Shown here: positions 1 through 9,150 of the stretch, one piece after another
Layout of the letters: every line of letters begins with the position of its first letter
Numbering within the stretch: the first letter of the stretch is position 1
Origin: Pseudomonas sp. TH41
Lineage (GTDB): Bacteria; Pseudomonadota; Gammaproteobacteria; Pseudomonadales; Pseudomonadaceae
Direction: 5' to 3'
Assembly: GCF_016650695.1 (NCBI RefSeq)
Contig: NZ_JAEKFH010000003.1
Span: 516,001-580,000, forward strand
Length of the DNA: 64,000 nucleotides
Program-made: the position numbers and the translations under genes
Notes under the pieces: generated by a model
Databases searched by the model: none
What the model was told of the DNA's origin: nothing
Seen by the model: the letters and a program-made list of their open reading frames with translations, nothing else

Positions 1-921
1 GTCGAGCATCAGACGCTGGCGCACTACGTCGACGAGTTTGTCCGGCTGGAATTTCGAGAGGAAGTTGTCGCAGCCGACCTTCTTGACCATCGAGTCGTTG
101 AAGCTGCCGGACAATGACGTGTGCAACACCACATAAAGGCCACGCAGGCGCGGGTCGTTACGGATTTCGGTGGTCAGGCGATAACCATCCATTTCCGGCA
201 TTTCAGCGTCGGTGAAGACCATCAGCAGTTTCTCGGTCATGGAAACGCCGCTATCGGCCCACGCCTTGAGCATGTTCAGTGCCTTTAAGCCATCGCTGGC
301 AATGTGCATCTTCACGCCCAATTGACCCAGCGTATCGCGCAATTGCGACAGGGCTACGTTTGAGTCATCCACCAGCAACACTTCACGGCCACGGGCGCGC
401 TCCAGTACCGGGTCTTCGAGTTTTTCGCGAGAGACCTTGGCGTTATACGGCACAATTTCGGCCAGGACTTTTTCGACGTCGATGATTTCCACCAACTGGT
501 CGTCGACCTTGCTGATGGCGGTCAGGTAATGCTGGCGACCGGCGCTGGTCGGCGGCGGCAGAATGGCTTCCCAGTTCATGTTGACGATGCGATCGACGCC
601 ACCGACCAGGAACGCCTGCACCGAGCGGTTGTACTCGGTGACGATGATCGTACTGGTAGGACTTGGCACCAACGGACGCATGCCGATGGCCTGGGACAAG
701 TCGATCACCGGCAGGGTCTGGCCACGCAGGTTGACCACGCCGCAAACAAACGGGTGACGCTGGGGCATCAGGGTCAACTTTGGCAGTTGCAGGACTTCCT
801 GCACTTTAAAGACGTTAATTGCGAACAACTGCCGTCCGGCCAACCGGAACATGAGAATTTCCAGGCGATTCTCACCCACTAGCTGCGTGCGTTGGTCTAC
901 CGCGTCGAGAATGCCGGCCAT
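1..921 (-). CDS. cheV: Chemotaxis coupling protein CheV (C-terminus cut by window edge)
   Basis: The reverse strand from the ATG at 921 stays open for 307 codons to the window edge, so only the last residues are missing. Residues about 10-150 form a CheW-like domain (motifs VCGVVNLRG and PVIDL) that couples chemoreceptors to CheA. Residues about 180-305 form a receiver with the acidic pair D185/D186, phospho-acceptor D238 in FTDAEMPEMDGY and conserved K290. CheV proteins dock at receptor arrays and are thought to tune or buffer CheA signalling through phosphorylation of the receiver. The gene stands alone here, with a 460-base spacer before the next gene, as is usual for Pseudomonas cheV genes outside the main che cluster. 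Confidence 0.93.
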   Translation of the reverse strand, partial: MAGILDAVDQRTQLVGENRLEILMFRLAGRQLFAINVFKVQEVLQLPKLTLMPQRHPFVCGVVNLRGQTLPVIDLSQAIGMRPLVPSPTSTIIVTEYNRSVQAFLVGGVDRIVNMNWEAILPPPTSAGRQHYLTAISKVDDQLVEIIDVEKVLAEIVPYNAKVSREKLEDPVLERARGREVLLVDDSNVALSQLRDTLGQLGVKMHIASDGLKALNMLKAWADSGVSMTEKLLMVFTDAEMPEMDGYRLTTEIRNDPRLRGLYVVLHTSLSGSFNDSMVKKVGCDNFLSKFQPDKLVDVVRQRLMLD

Positions 922-1383
922 CTATGACTCCTGGTCTTGTTCTGGTGAATTCATTAAATAAGGTTATCGGCTGTGTTTGCTGGACCTTGACCCCCGTACA
1001 AAATGCCACGCTCAAGCATTGATGTCACATTAGCATCATGCTTTACTGGCCCTGTGATTTCATCTGCATCACTTCCAGCGACGCGACCTCGGTTCGATCG
1101 TTTGGTTCCCCTGTGTAAGGGATTCCCCTAGTAACAATCAGGTACAACCTGATATTCGCAATATCCAATAGCCATTAATGTGACGCCATTCTCATTGCAT
1201 GAACGGAGTCAGGCTTTTGTGTGCGATCGCAGGTAAGTGGCCATCCACCCTCTCGTGTTCCTCAGCCTGCACCCAGGCCGACCGACGCGCGATCTCACGG
1301 CGAAACGGCCACGCCGGGACATTTCTCGTCCTCGTCGACACACACGGCATTCCCTCATTTGACACGACGTTGTGGAGATAAGC
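922..1383. other. Intergenic spacer between cheV and the Hpt-like gene
   Basis: This 462-base spacer separates divergent genes and must hold both promoters. It has no convincing coding frame. The one clear structure is a near-perfect inverted repeat at 1116-1130 (TAAGGGATTCCCCTA, one mismatch between arms), which resembles a binding site for a NarL/LuxR-type response regulator. A related palindrome lies upstream of the regulator at 16034. Confidence 0.5.
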
Positions 1384-1854
1384 ATGCCGAACGACCGTAA
1401 TGAGTGGGCTCAACGGCTCCCAGAGTTTCTCGTCGAGGCTGAAACACTCCTGGCCAAAACCGAGGAATGCCTGAGTCATTTGCAACTGATCAGCAATGAT
1501 AAAGACGCCATCGACTGCCTGCTGAGCACCCTCCTAAAATTGGCCAGCAAGGCTGATGCCCTGGCGCTGGCGGCTGTTTCGGAGTTTTCCTTGCACATTC
1601 ATGGCTTGCTGAGCCATGCCCAGAACCATATGGACCTTCACGATCAAGCCCTGGACGCGCTCAAAGACTGTTTGACGCTGATCGCCTGGCAACTTGAGCT
1701 CATTGATCAGACCACAGGCCAGCTCAGCCTCGATGACAGTGAACAGACCTCTTTGATCGAAGCCTTCGCCTTTCAGGTCGGGCACAGTCATTTTCAGCCT
1801 CCGGTTAATTCCAAACCGTTCACGCTGGTTTCCTATTCGGGCAGGCAAGCGTAA
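1384..1854 (+). CDS. Degenerate Hpt-like (histidine phosphotransfer fold) protein
   Basis: This 156-residue, soluble, almost entirely helical protein starts at the ATG at 1384, preceded at good spacing by GGAG; a GTG four codons upstream is less likely. The stretch LLSTLLKLASKADALALAAVSEF has the layout of an Hpt/CheA-P1 helix (usually hHxLKGxAxxLGLxxVs), but a leucine stands where the phosphorylated histidine should be and the following glycine is missing. I infer an Hpt fold that cannot carry a phosphate, so a docking or inhibitory role is possible. It precedes a sensor kinase and response regulator on the same strand, but the 320-base gap argues against a simple operon. The family is not recognised by name. 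Confidence 0.55.
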   Translation: MPNDRNEWAQRLPEFLVEAETLLAKTEECLSHLQLISNDKDAIDCLLSTLLKLASKADALALAAVSEFSLHIHGLLSHAQNHMDLHDQALDALKDCLTLIAWQLELIDQTTGQLSLDDSEQTSLIEAFAFQVGHSHFQPPVNSKPFTLVSYSGRQA

Positions 1855-2176
1855 GTTCGACCGACAACTAAGCCGTGCGCGGAATTTTTATTGCGATGAC
1901 GTTGCTGCAACTTATGCACACTCCTGTCGCAATTGAATAACTCATACCTGATAACGACAATTCTGAATAATTAACCAATCCTGTCGACCGCTGGATTTCT
2001 TTCGTCACTAGGGTTTTGCCTGGTAACAAAAAGCTAAATCCCTGGAAATACCGAACTCTTCCCACGATAACTTTTTCCATTGTGGAAGCGTCGTCCAGTG
2101 CGCCATATTTCTCGACCGTGCACGTTATACCAAACGCGACCAACGGTAGCTTAAGTGGTATTATGCCGACCATTAG
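1855..2176. other. AT-rich intergenic spacer before the NarL-type sensor kinase
   Basis: These 322 bases are clearly richer in A and T than the flanking genes and contain no ORF I believe; a 101-codon reverse frame has no supporting features. They probably carry the promoter of the kinase-regulator pair. I see no definite terminator or operator. Confidence 0.4.
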
Positions 2177-3244
2177 TTGACGTCAAATAATGGCGAAGTG
2201 ATTCCACGGAGTGCAGTCGGAACGTTCAACCCTCGGGTTCGCGCACTGAAGTCTGCCCCGCTGAATTCAATGCCTCAAACAACAAGACAGAGACCCGTCA
2301 GCCAGCATGACCGGTCTGCCCGCAGCGAACATCCATTGGCTCCATCTGCTATGTACGCCAGCCTCAAGTCAATCACCCAATGGCCACCCTCCCGAGAAAA
2401 CGCGTGCCGGTTTACGCTGCTGCTATGCACCTGCTCGGCGCTGGGAAGCCTGCTGATTTATAGCCTGTCCATTCGTCTGCCGTTGAGCCTGCTGGTGCTA
2501 AATGTTGCGGCACTGACGTGTGTCTGGGCGCAGCATCGCCTGTCACGAAAATCGATAAAATTTCAGCCCCAAGAGCTGGCCAACCGACTGCTGGAGGTTC
2601 AGGAAAATGAACGTCACCGCCTCAGCAGAGAGTTGCATGACGACATTGGCCAGTTGCTGACCGCGGCAAAACTTCAAAGTGACTGGCTCAAACGCCGTAT
2701 GCCTGAAGAACTTCAAGCGCAGTGTTCGGTGCTCTGCGACACCCTGGAAGAAACCCTGGCCAAAGTGCGTGATGTATCAGCCATTCTCAATCCCAGGCAG
2801 CTGACCAGTCTTGGGTTGGAAGCCAGTCTGCGTGCGCATTTACTCAAGACACTGGCCAATACGCCAGTGCACTGGAGTCTGGAATGCCATCAACGATTGA
2901 CCGGTGTTCCAGAAGAAATGGCAGTGGCCGCCTTTCGAATCACCCAGGAAGCGGTGACCAATATCCTGCGCCATGCCGAAGCGAAAAACCTGCTGGTCCG
3001 TCTGCAACGTCTGCCTCAAGGCCTGGCGCTGTTGATCAGCGACGACGGTCTGGGTTTTGCGCCAGCGCGCGATCCTGCTCGTGAGGGGCAACGCGGAATG
3101 GCCGGGATGTCGGAACGAATCGATCAACTGGGTGGCACCCTGAGCGTTACCAGCGAGCCCGGCAAAGGCACTCAAATCGACGCTCTTTTCCCATGGGCGC
3201 CCCGTGCGCTTGAACGGGCCAGTACCAATAAGGTTATGCATTGA
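2177..3244 (+). CDS. Sensor histidine kinase, NarL/DesK (HisKA_3) type
   Basis: The kinase has a short N-terminal region, a hydrophobic stretch of two predicted membrane helices (about residues 78-115), a HisKA_3 dimerisation helix with phospho-accepting H154 in RELHDDIGQ, and a HATPase domain with an N box (ITQEAVTNILRHA) and G box (DDGLGF). It lacks a large periplasmic sensor, so it may sense within the membrane or through a partner. The start is uncertain: the longest frame begins with TTG at 2177, but ATG codons at 2270 and 2351 are possible and none has a strong ribosome site. It overlaps its response-regulator gene by four bases, so the two form a translationally coupled two-component system with an unknown signal. 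Confidence 0.85.
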   Translation: MTSNNGEVIPRSAVGTFNPRVRALKSAPLNSMPQTTRQRPVSQHDRSARSEHPLAPSAMYASLKSITQWPPSRENACRFTLLLCTCSALGSLLIYSLSIRLPLSLLVLNVAALTCVWAQHRLSRKSIKFQPQELANRLLEVQENERHRLSRELHDDIGQLLTAAKLQSDWLKRRMPEELQAQCSVLCDTLEETLAKVRDVSAILNPRQLTSLGLEASLRAHLLKTLANTPVHWSLECHQRLTGVPEEMAVAAFRITQEAVTNILRHAEAKNLLVRLQRLPQGLALLISDDGLGFAPARDPAREGQRGMAGMSERIDQLGGTLSVTSEPGKGTQIDALFPWAPRALERASTNKVMH

Positions 3245-3900
3245 CTTGTAACTTACTTCTGGTGGATGACCACTCGCTTATCAGGGCTGGCGTGCGCGCT
3301 CTGGTGCTGGATATTCCCGGTTACGCGGTAATCGGTGAGGCCAACGACGGCTCGCAGCTGCTTGAAATGGTCGAGCAATTGTCTCCAGACATCGTACTGC
3401 TGGATATTTCCATGAAGGAAACCAGCGGCCTTGAAGCATTGCAGCGATTGAAGCGGGTACGTCCGCAGAGCAAGGTGCTGATCCTGTCAATGCACACCGA
3501 TCCTTCACTCATCATGCAGGCACTGGAATCCGGCGCTCATGGCTACCTGCTCAAGGACACCACGGCCACCGAGCTCGAACACGCCCTGGATGCCTTGCGC
3601 CACAACGAACGCTACCTGAGCCCGGCTATCGCCCACACCGTCATCAATCAGGCGCTGACCCGAACCCAGAAAAACCAGGCGACCCCAACCGTCTCGCACA
3701 ATCTGACGGCCCGTCAGCTGGAAATCCTGCGGCTGATTGTCCGCGGAAAATCCACCCGGGAGATCGCTAACGGCCTGGGCCTGAGCGTCAAAACTGTCGA
3801 GACCCATCGCTCGCAGGTCATGAAACGCTTGCAGATCTACGACGTGGCCGGCCTGGTGCTGTTCGCCGTGCGTGAGCAGATTATCAGCCTGGACGATTAA
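3241..3900 (+). CDS. NarL/FixJ-family response regulator
   Basis: This 219-residue regulator has an N-terminal receiver (VDDH, phospho-acceptor D55 in VLLDIS) and a C-terminal LuxR-type helix-turn-helix (LTARQLEILRLIVRGKS, then SVKTVETHRSQVMKRL). The TTG start at 3241 overlaps the kinase stop codon in TTGA, which implies coupled translation with the upstream kinase, its likely cognate partner. It ends 17 bases past the convergent stop of the lipid kinase gene, so the two transcription units meet tail to tail with a small overlap. Target genes cannot be deduced here. Confidence 0.92.
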   Translation: MTCNLLLVDDHSLIRAGVRALVLDIPGYAVIGEANDGSQLLEMVEQLSPDIVLLDISMKETSGLEALQRLKRVRPQSKVLILSMHTDPSLIMQALESGAHGYLLKDTTATELEHALDALRHNERYLSPAIAHTVINQALTRTQKNQATPTVSHNLTARQLEILRLIVRGKSTREIANGLGLSVKTVETHRSQVMKRLQIYDVAGLVLFAVREQIISLDD

Positions 3901-4801
3901 CCGCTCCGGACGCGCTCAGCAACGGCGAATTTTCAGGCAAATGCACCCGCAGTGCCGCAGGACGTGCCGAGAAACGTAAGCTGTCGCCCTCCAGAGGTTC
4001 GCCATCGAGGTTGATATAAAGGCCTTCCGAGACCTTGATCTCGACCCATGGCAAGCGCGCGCGCACAAACATGTTGTCGATGCCGAAGCCATCGGTCAGC
4101 AGGCTTCTCAAGGTACCGACCACTTCCTGCGGTGCAGGCAGAATACTGATATCCAGCAGGCCATCGTCAGCCAGAGCCTGCGGGCACAACATATGACCAC
4201 CACCCGCTTGTCGGCCATTGCCGATGCCCAACGCCAGCAACTCGCCGCTCCACTGAAAATCCGGACCATGCAGCTCGCCATAGGCGGCGTGCAACTCACT
4301 GAACCGCGATAAACCGGTGAACAGATAAGCGGCGCCCCCGAGGATTTTTTTCAAATCCTCCGAGGTGTTTGCCGTGACCTGGCTGCCAAAACCGCCCGTG
4401 GCCATATTCAGGAACACTTGTCCGCCGACCTCGCCCAAGTCAATGGCGCTCGGCGTAACGTCGAGAAGTTCCAATGCTTGCGCAGGTTCGAAAGGCACGC
4501 CGGCGGCGCGCGCAAAATCGTTGGCGGTCCCCAGGGGCAAGAGCACCAGGCTGGCCTGCGCCGAATGCCCAGCCATGGCCTCGGCGATATCACGCAAGGT
4601 GCCATCGCCGCCGCCAGCAATGATCTGCGTATAGCCTGCCGTCAATGCTTCGTTCACCAGCCGCTGCGCATCGCCGGCCTCCCAGGTCAGTCGAACGGCC
4701 AGTTCCCAACCCTGTTCGCGCTTCCTCTCGACGGCTGCACGGACTTCTTCGTTGGGCGATTGCTTGCCATGCAGAATCAACATCGCCTTGCGTTCGCTCA
4801 T
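3884..4801 (-). CDS. yegS: YegS-type lipid kinase (diacylglycerol kinase family)
   Basis: The protein of 305 residues starts at the ATG at 4801, with GGGAG upstream; an in-frame extension to 4855 has no ribosome site. The kinase signature GGGDGT is at residues 63-68, followed by LPLGTANDFARAAG, the classic nucleotide-binding and catalytic motifs of the diacylglycerol kinase catalytic family. YegS phosphorylates lipids such as phosphatidylglycerol in vitro; its physiological substrate is not established. It is monocistronic and convergent with the response regulator at 3241, overlapping it by 17 bases. Confidence 0.92.
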   Translation of the reverse strand: MSERKAMLILHGKQSPNEEVRAAVERKREQGWELAVRLTWEAGDAQRLVNEALTAGYTQIIAGGGDGTLRDIAEAMAGHSAQASLVLLPLGTANDFARAAGVPFEPAQALELLDVTPSAIDLGEVGGQVFLNMATGGFGSQVTANTSEDLKKILGGAAYLFTGLSRFSELHAAYGELHGPDFQWSGELLALGIGNGRQAGGGHMLCPQALADDGLLDISILPAPQEVVGTLRSLLTDGFGIDNMFVRARLPWVEIKVSEGLYINLDGEPLEGDSLRFSARPAALRVHLPENSPLLSASGAVNRPG

Positions 4802-5028
4802 GGTGGTTACTCCCTGAATGAATTCCGTATGGGAGATGTTGACCTCGACGCACACCCTAAAAGTCGCAAAAAATCGATTTATTTCAACTCGATCAGTCTG
4901 CAGCCCTACAAGACAGGACTTTTCTTACAAGACGTGAGGAATCGGCTCAATTGACCTCCCCCCTGTGATTGGTACACCTTGGTGTTTGTGGTTATCAGTC
5001 ATTAGCAGGAAATACACAGGGACGTGAA

Positions 5029-5337
5029 ATGCAAAGCCATACCGTCAGGTCGCCGGTCATTCCGGTGGCACCGCTCGCAGAAAAGCGCACCAAGCATCAA
5101 GCCGAATTCAAAAGCAGCTCAAACCCCAATGGAGAAATTGATATGGAACCTCGCGTCGTTGAACTGGAGACACACCTCAAATACATCCGACGAGACATGG
5201 AAGAGCTCCGTGGTGACGTCAAATCCATCAAGCACCGGCTCGCCTATTCAGCGGGTGGAACAGCCGTGGTCCTCGGGCTTCTGGCGTGGATCGCCAATAG
5301 CCGTTTCGACCAGGTCGTGACACTCCTGGCTCATTAG
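5029..5337 (+). CDS. Small membrane protein with XhlA-like helical region
   Basis: This is a 102-residue protein from the ATG at 5029 (AGGGA upstream). A second plausible start at 5143, also with GGAG, would give a 64-residue form beginning MEPRVVELETHLKYI. The N-terminal 38 residues look disordered. Then comes a charged amphipathic helix (about 40-70) and one membrane helix (GGTAVVLGLLAWIA). The layout resembles XhlA/haemolysin-associated small proteins often found next to holins, but no phage gene is nearby, so I treat it as a chromosomal small membrane protein of unknown role. Confidence 0.65.
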   Translation: MQSHTVRSPVIPVAPLAEKRTKHQAEFKSSSNPNGEIDMEPRVVELETHLKYIRRDMEELRGDVKSIKHRLAYSAGGTAVVLGLLAWIANSRFDQVVTLLAH

Positions 5338-5386
5338 GCGTTAGCCATATACGCAAAACCCGGTTCAATCAACCGGGTTGGCGTGA

Positions 5387-6613
5387 TCAACCAAGCACTT
5401 CGCTCAGTGGTATGAAGCTTACCGCGTCACCTTCGATCAGCGTTCTATCCTCCAGCACCTCCACCAGGCCATCGGCCCAGGCGGCGCTGCGCAACACACC
5501 AGAACTCTGATTCTTGTAGATGATTGCCCGTCCATTCTCCAGGCGCCCACGTAAATACTCGCGTCGATTGCCAGGTTTCGGCCAGGCAAATCCTGCCTTC
5601 ACCTGAAACTTCAAGGGCTCAACCGCTTTTACGCCCTGACGGCGCAATAGATAGGCCCTCGCCAATAGCGCGAAGGTCACCAGAGTCGACGCCGGGTTGC
5701 CGGGCAAACCAATCACGGGTACACCGCGAAAGTGCCCGAACGTCAGCGGTTTTCCGGGTTTGATGGCGAGTTTCCACAACGTCAGCTCGCCCTCTTCCCG
5801 CAAGGCAATGCCCAGGAAGTCGGCCTCGCCTACCGATACGCCACCCGTCGAGAGGATCAGATCGACACCCTTCAATTCGCCAAGACGAGCACGCGTGGTC
5901 TCCAGATTGTCCGGAAGAATACCGGCGTCGATGACTTCACAGCCCAAGCGCTGCAACCAGCTGCAGAGCAGCACGCGATTACTGTTGTAGATCTGTCCCG
6001 GCCCTAGCGCCTGACCGGGTTCAATTAACTCGTCTCCGGTGGACAGAACCGCAACGCGAACCTTGCGAATCACCTCCAGCTCCGCGCACCCAAGCGATGC
6101 AGCCAGGCCCTGTTCAATCGGCCCCAGGCGCGTGCCGGCCGGAAGGATCAGTTCACCGACAGTCGTTTCCTGGCCTTGTGGACGGATGTTTTGTCCAGAG
6201 ACCATGGTTTCAGTGAAACGAACGCGGTCATCCGCCTGGACCTCGGCGTTTTCTTGCATCTCGACACAATCGGCACCCGCGGGAACAGGTGCCCCCGTAA
6301 AGATTCGGGCACAGGTGCCTGGCTTCAGAGGCTCGGGGGCCTGGCCAGCAAAAATCTTCTGACTGACCACCAACGGTTCTCCCGTCCAGTCGGCCATGCG
6401 CAACGCGTAACCGTCCATGGCACTGTTCGACCATGGCGGCAGATCAAGCGTCGAGACCAGGTCATCGGCCAACACGCGGCCCTCAACCTGGGCCAATGGC
6501 AAGCGTTCACGTTCACGAATCGGCGACGCTTCGGCCATTTCGAGCAGGCGTGCAAGTGCCTCCTCGACTGGCATCAGGCTGCCAGTCTTGCCTGGCTTAC
6601 CCACGGGATTCAC
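5387..6613 (-). CDS. moeA: Molybdopterin molybdenumtransferase MoeA
   Basis: A 408-residue protein that inserts molybdate into adenylylated molybdopterin to form molybdenum cofactor. The motifs are clear: PWSNSAMDGYA near residue 60, VLSTGDEL near 190, ILSTGGVSVGEADF near 255 and GLPGNPAS near 300, with the usual four-domain MoeA length. The start is taken as the GTG at 6613, which overlaps the end of moaB by 17 bases; an internal ATG 13 codons on is an alternative. It is the second gene of a moaB-moeA operon, and mobA lies divergently upstream, so the locus serves molybdoenzyme maturation. Confidence 0.95.
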   Translation of the reverse strand: MNPVGKPGKTGSLMPVEEALARLLEMAEASPIRERERLPLAQVEGRVLADDLVSTLDLPPWSNSAMDGYALRMADWTGEPLVVSQKIFAGQAPEPLKPGTCARIFTGAPVPAGADCVEMQENAEVQADDRVRFTETMVSGQNIRPQGQETTVGELILPAGTRLGPIEQGLAASLGCAELEVIRKVRVAVLSTGDELIEPGQALGPGQIYNSNRVLLCSWLQRLGCEVIDAGILPDNLETTRARLGELKGVDLILSTGGVSVGEADFLGIALREEGELTLWKLAIKPGKPLTFGHFRGVPVIGLPGNPASTLVTFALLARAYLLRRQGVKAVEPLKFQVKAGFAWPKPGNRREYLRGRLENGRAIIYKNQSSGVLRSAAWADGLVEVLEDRTLIEGDAVSFIPLSEVLG

Positions 6614-7136
6614 AAGGCGCTGCCTGTTTCAGATGAGGAACGAAGTTGCACGGTCGGTGCCGCGAGTCCAGCTGCTCGGCAAGGATGCCATCCCAACCGG
6701 TGCGCACTGCATTGGTCGATCCCGGCAAGCAACACACCAGAGTGCCATTGGCCAAACCGGCCAAGGCGCGGGACTGGACAGTAGAAGTGCCGATATCCGC
6801 CACTGATATTTGCCGGAACAGCTCACCAAAACCATCGACCTGCTTGTCCAGCAGGCAGCTCACCGCTTCAGGTGTGCTGTCGCGCCCGGTGAATCCGGTG
6901 CCTCCTGTAATCAGTACCACCTGCACGACATCGTCGGCAATCCAGTTTGCAACTTGCGCGCGAATTTTGTAGAGGTCATCTTTGAGCAATATCCGGGCCG
7001 CCAGGTTGTGACCGGCTGCGCTCAAGCGGTCGACGAAGACCTGGCCTGACGTGTCGGTTTCCAGGGTGCGGGTATCGCTGACAGTCAACACCGCAATGTT
7101 CAGCGGGGCGAAAGGTACATCAGCCTTGGCTTTCAT
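6597..7136 (-). CDS. moaB: Molybdenum cofactor biosynthesis protein MoaB
   Basis: This 179-residue MoaB/Mog-fold protein carries the molybdopterin-binding motif ITGGTGFTGRDSTPEAV. The family adenylylates molybdopterin before MoeA inserts molybdenum, although E. coli MoaB itself is dispensable. It starts at the ATG at 7136 and is translationally coupled to moeA through a 17-base overlap. The 81-base gap to the divergent mobA holds both promoters. Confidence 0.93.
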   Translation of the reverse strand: MKAKADVPFAPLNIAVLTVSDTRTLETDTSGQVFVDRLSAAGHNLAARILLKDDLYKIRAQVANWIADDVVQVVLITGGTGFTGRDSTPEAVSCLLDKQVDGFGELFRQISVADIGTSTVQSRALAGLANGTLVCCLPGSTNAVRTGWDGILAEQLDSRHRPCNFVPHLKQAAPCESRG

Positions 7137-7217
7137 AGGCTCGTCCAGTTGTAGGAGAAACAGCCCGGTGTTATATCACAGCGCCCCATTTTTTCGCCGC
7201 CCCCATGGAGACCTGCC

Positions 7218-7820
7218 ATGAACTTGAAGACGCATTTACCGCCCTGTTCCATTCTGCTCCTGGCAGGTGGCCGAGGCCAACGCATGGGCGGTCAGGACAA
7301 AGGGTTGCTGGAATGGCACGGCGAACCACTGATTGCACACCTGCATCGCAAAACCCGGTCGCTGAGCGACGACCTGATCATCTCCTGCAATAGAAACCTG
7401 GAAAAGTACGCGCCTTATGCCGATCAGTTGGTGCACGACGACGAAGGTGACTTCCCGGGTCCCTTGGCGGGCATTCGTGCGGGCTTGAAGGCTGCTCGCC
7501 ATTCACACTTGATGGTTTTACCGTGTGACGTCCCACGCATTGATGCCGCTCTGCTTCATGGCATGCGCGAAACCGCCAGCCAGCATCCGGACAAACCGTT
7601 GATGCTGCGCCATGGCGAACATTGGGAACCCCTGCTGTGCATTATTCCCGTGGCACTTTGCGGGGCTTTCGAAAGCGCATGGAACGACGGTGAACGCAGC
7701 CCGGGGCGCCTCATGCGCAAGCTGGGTGCTACTGCTTTGCAATGTCCCGACAACGATCCTCGCCTGGCCAATCTCAATACACCGGAATTGCTCAGCACCC
7801 ACTACACTGTGTCAGACTGA
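7218..7820 (+). CDS. mobA: Molybdenum cofactor guanylyltransferase MobA
   Basis: A 200-residue enzyme that attaches GMP to molybdenum cofactor, making the MGD form used by DMSO-reductase-family enzymes such as nitrate reductase and formate dehydrogenase. The N-terminal nucleotide-binding loop [17 protein letters not shown] and the metal-binding LPCDVPRI are intact. The ATG at 7218 follows GGAG at normal spacing. It is divergent from moaB-moeA. Confidence 0.95.
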   Translation: MNLKTHLPPCSILLLAGGRGQRMGGQDKGLLEWHGEPLIAHLHRKTRSLSDDLIISCNRNLEKYAPYADQLVHDDEGDFPGPLAGIRAGLKAARHSHLMVLPCDVPRIDAALLHGMRETASQHPDKPLMLRHGEHWEPLLCIIPVALCGAFESAWNDGERSPGRLMRKLGATALQCPDNDPRLANLNTPELLSTHYTVSD

Positions 7821-7896
7821 AGCGAGAAGGAACTTGAGCGTGCGGTACACGTCTCAAGCTCAGCAACCAAAAGAACTCATATTCGGAGACACGCTC

Positions 7897-8118
7897 ATGA
7901 CTCAACGGACCCTCGCCACTTTCATGCTCGCACTGGGCCTCGCGACACTTGCCGGTTGCGCATCACCTTCCGTGATCACTTTGAATGACGGTCGAGAAAT
8001 CCAGGCTGTCGATGCGCCTAAGTACGACAAGGAGTCGGGTTTCTACGAATTCGAACAACTGGATGGCAAACAAACCCGCATCAACAAGGATCAGGTACGT
8101 ACCGTTAAAGAGTTGTAA
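7897..8118 (+). CDS. YgdI/YgdR-type small lipoprotein
   Basis: A 73-residue precursor with a signal peptide and lipobox ending LAGC (Cys20), so it should be a lipid-anchored envelope protein of about 54 residues. The mature part fits the YgdI/YgdR family (SVITLNDGREIQAVD, then a repeated strand pattern ending RINKDQVRTVKEL), a small beta-barrel-like fold of unknown function. The ATG at 7897 follows CGGAGA. A strong terminator follows directly. Confidence 0.88.
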   Translation: MTQRTLATFMLALGLATLAGCASPSVITLNDGREIQAVDAPKYDKESGFYEFEQLDGKQTRINKDQVRTVKEL

Positions 8119-8143
8119 TCTTTGCGGCGACAACCGGATATAG

Positions 8144-8169
8144 AAAAACCCGCTTTTTGCGGGCTTTTT
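8144..8169. terminator. Bidirectional intrinsic terminator
   Basis: A stem of AAAAACCCGC with GCGGGCTTTTT around a T-rich loop. It has U tracts on both strands and serves both the lipoprotein gene (forward) and the pseudouridine synthase (reverse, stop at 8189). Confidence 0.85.
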
Positions 8170-8188
8170 CATGGCGGAAAAACGGCCA

Positions 8189-9079
8189 TCACCACTGCAG
8201 GGTAATGCCGCTTTCGAATGCTCTTTCCTGGCCAGTGACCGGATCCACAAACCGTAGCCCCTGAGCAAGCAGCTTCAAGGGATTGGCATAGTCATCGTCA
8301 ACATTCTTGAGCACCTGCGGATAGAACGGGTCATTGCAGATGCTCGCGCCCAGAGCGGTCATGTGCACCCGCAACTGATGTTTCTTGCCCGTCACCGGGT
8401 AAAGCGCATAGCGCCAGAGATCTCCATTCTTTTCCCTGACCTCGACAGCCGTTTCGGTATTGCTGACGCCCGGGCCTTCCTGCATTCGAAAGAAAGGTTC
8501 GCCATCGACGAGCCGACTCTTGTGGACCAATGGAAAGGTCAGCTCAGGCAACGCTGGGGCTATTGCCTCGTAGCGTTTTTCAATCCGCCGTGTAGGAAAT
8601 AACGACTGATAAGCCGAACGACTCTGAGGGTTGGCGGAGAACAGCACCAGTCCTGCCGTATGGCGGTCAATGCGATGCAAAGGCACCAGATGCGGATTAT
8701 CCAGCCGACGGATCAACCGCCGTAACAGGGTCTGTTCTACGTATTCACCCGCTGGAGTGACGGGTAGAAAATGCGGCTTGTCCGCCACGACTAAATGCTC
8801 GTCCGCGTACAGAATCGACTCGACGACCGGAATCGACTTTTCGTCTGGCACTTCCCGAAAATAGTGAATCCGCAGGCCTTCCTTGTAAGGCAGGTCGCGG
8901 GCGATTGGAGTGCCTTGACCGTCGAGAACGCGACCCCGTGCAATTCTGTCCAGCCATTGTTCACGGCCGATTGCGCTGAAGTGTTCGCATAGGCAATCGA
9001 GCACGGTCTGCCACTGGCCAGGCGGCAAGTAGAGCGTGCTGGCCTGGTTGTGTGCAGCAGAAAAAGATGAACTGGACAT
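8189..9079 (-). CDS. RluA-family RNA pseudouridine synthase
   Basis: A 296-residue enzyme with the family's catalytic motif PLHRIDRHTAGL, in which the aspartate attacks the uridine glycosidic bond, and a following RRIEKRY element. The C-terminus has the usual KKHQLRVHMTALG motif. No N-terminal S4 domain is evident. The target (rRNA or tRNA site) cannot be told from the sequence. It starts at the ATG at 9079 and is convergent with the lipoprotein gene. Confidence 0.88.
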   Translation of the reverse strand: MSSSSFSAAHNQASTLYLPPGQWQTVLDCLCEHFSAIGREQWLDRIARGRVLDGQGTPIARDLPYKEGLRIHYFREVPDEKSIPVVESILYADEHLVVADKPHFLPVTPAGEYVEQTLLRRLIRRLDNPHLVPLHRIDRHTAGLVLFSANPQSRSAYQSLFPTRRIEKRYEAIAPALPELTFPLVHKSRLVDGEPFFRMQEGPGVSNTETAVEVREKNGDLWRYALYPVTGKKHQLRVHMTALGASICNDPFYPQVLKNVDDDYANPLKLLAQGLRFVDPVTGQERAFESGITLQW

Positions 9080-9150
9080 ACGAAAACTCTAACCCTCAAT
9101 ACAGGGCGGCATTATCCAACAGCGGCCGGAACGAACCTAGAAGAGAATCT

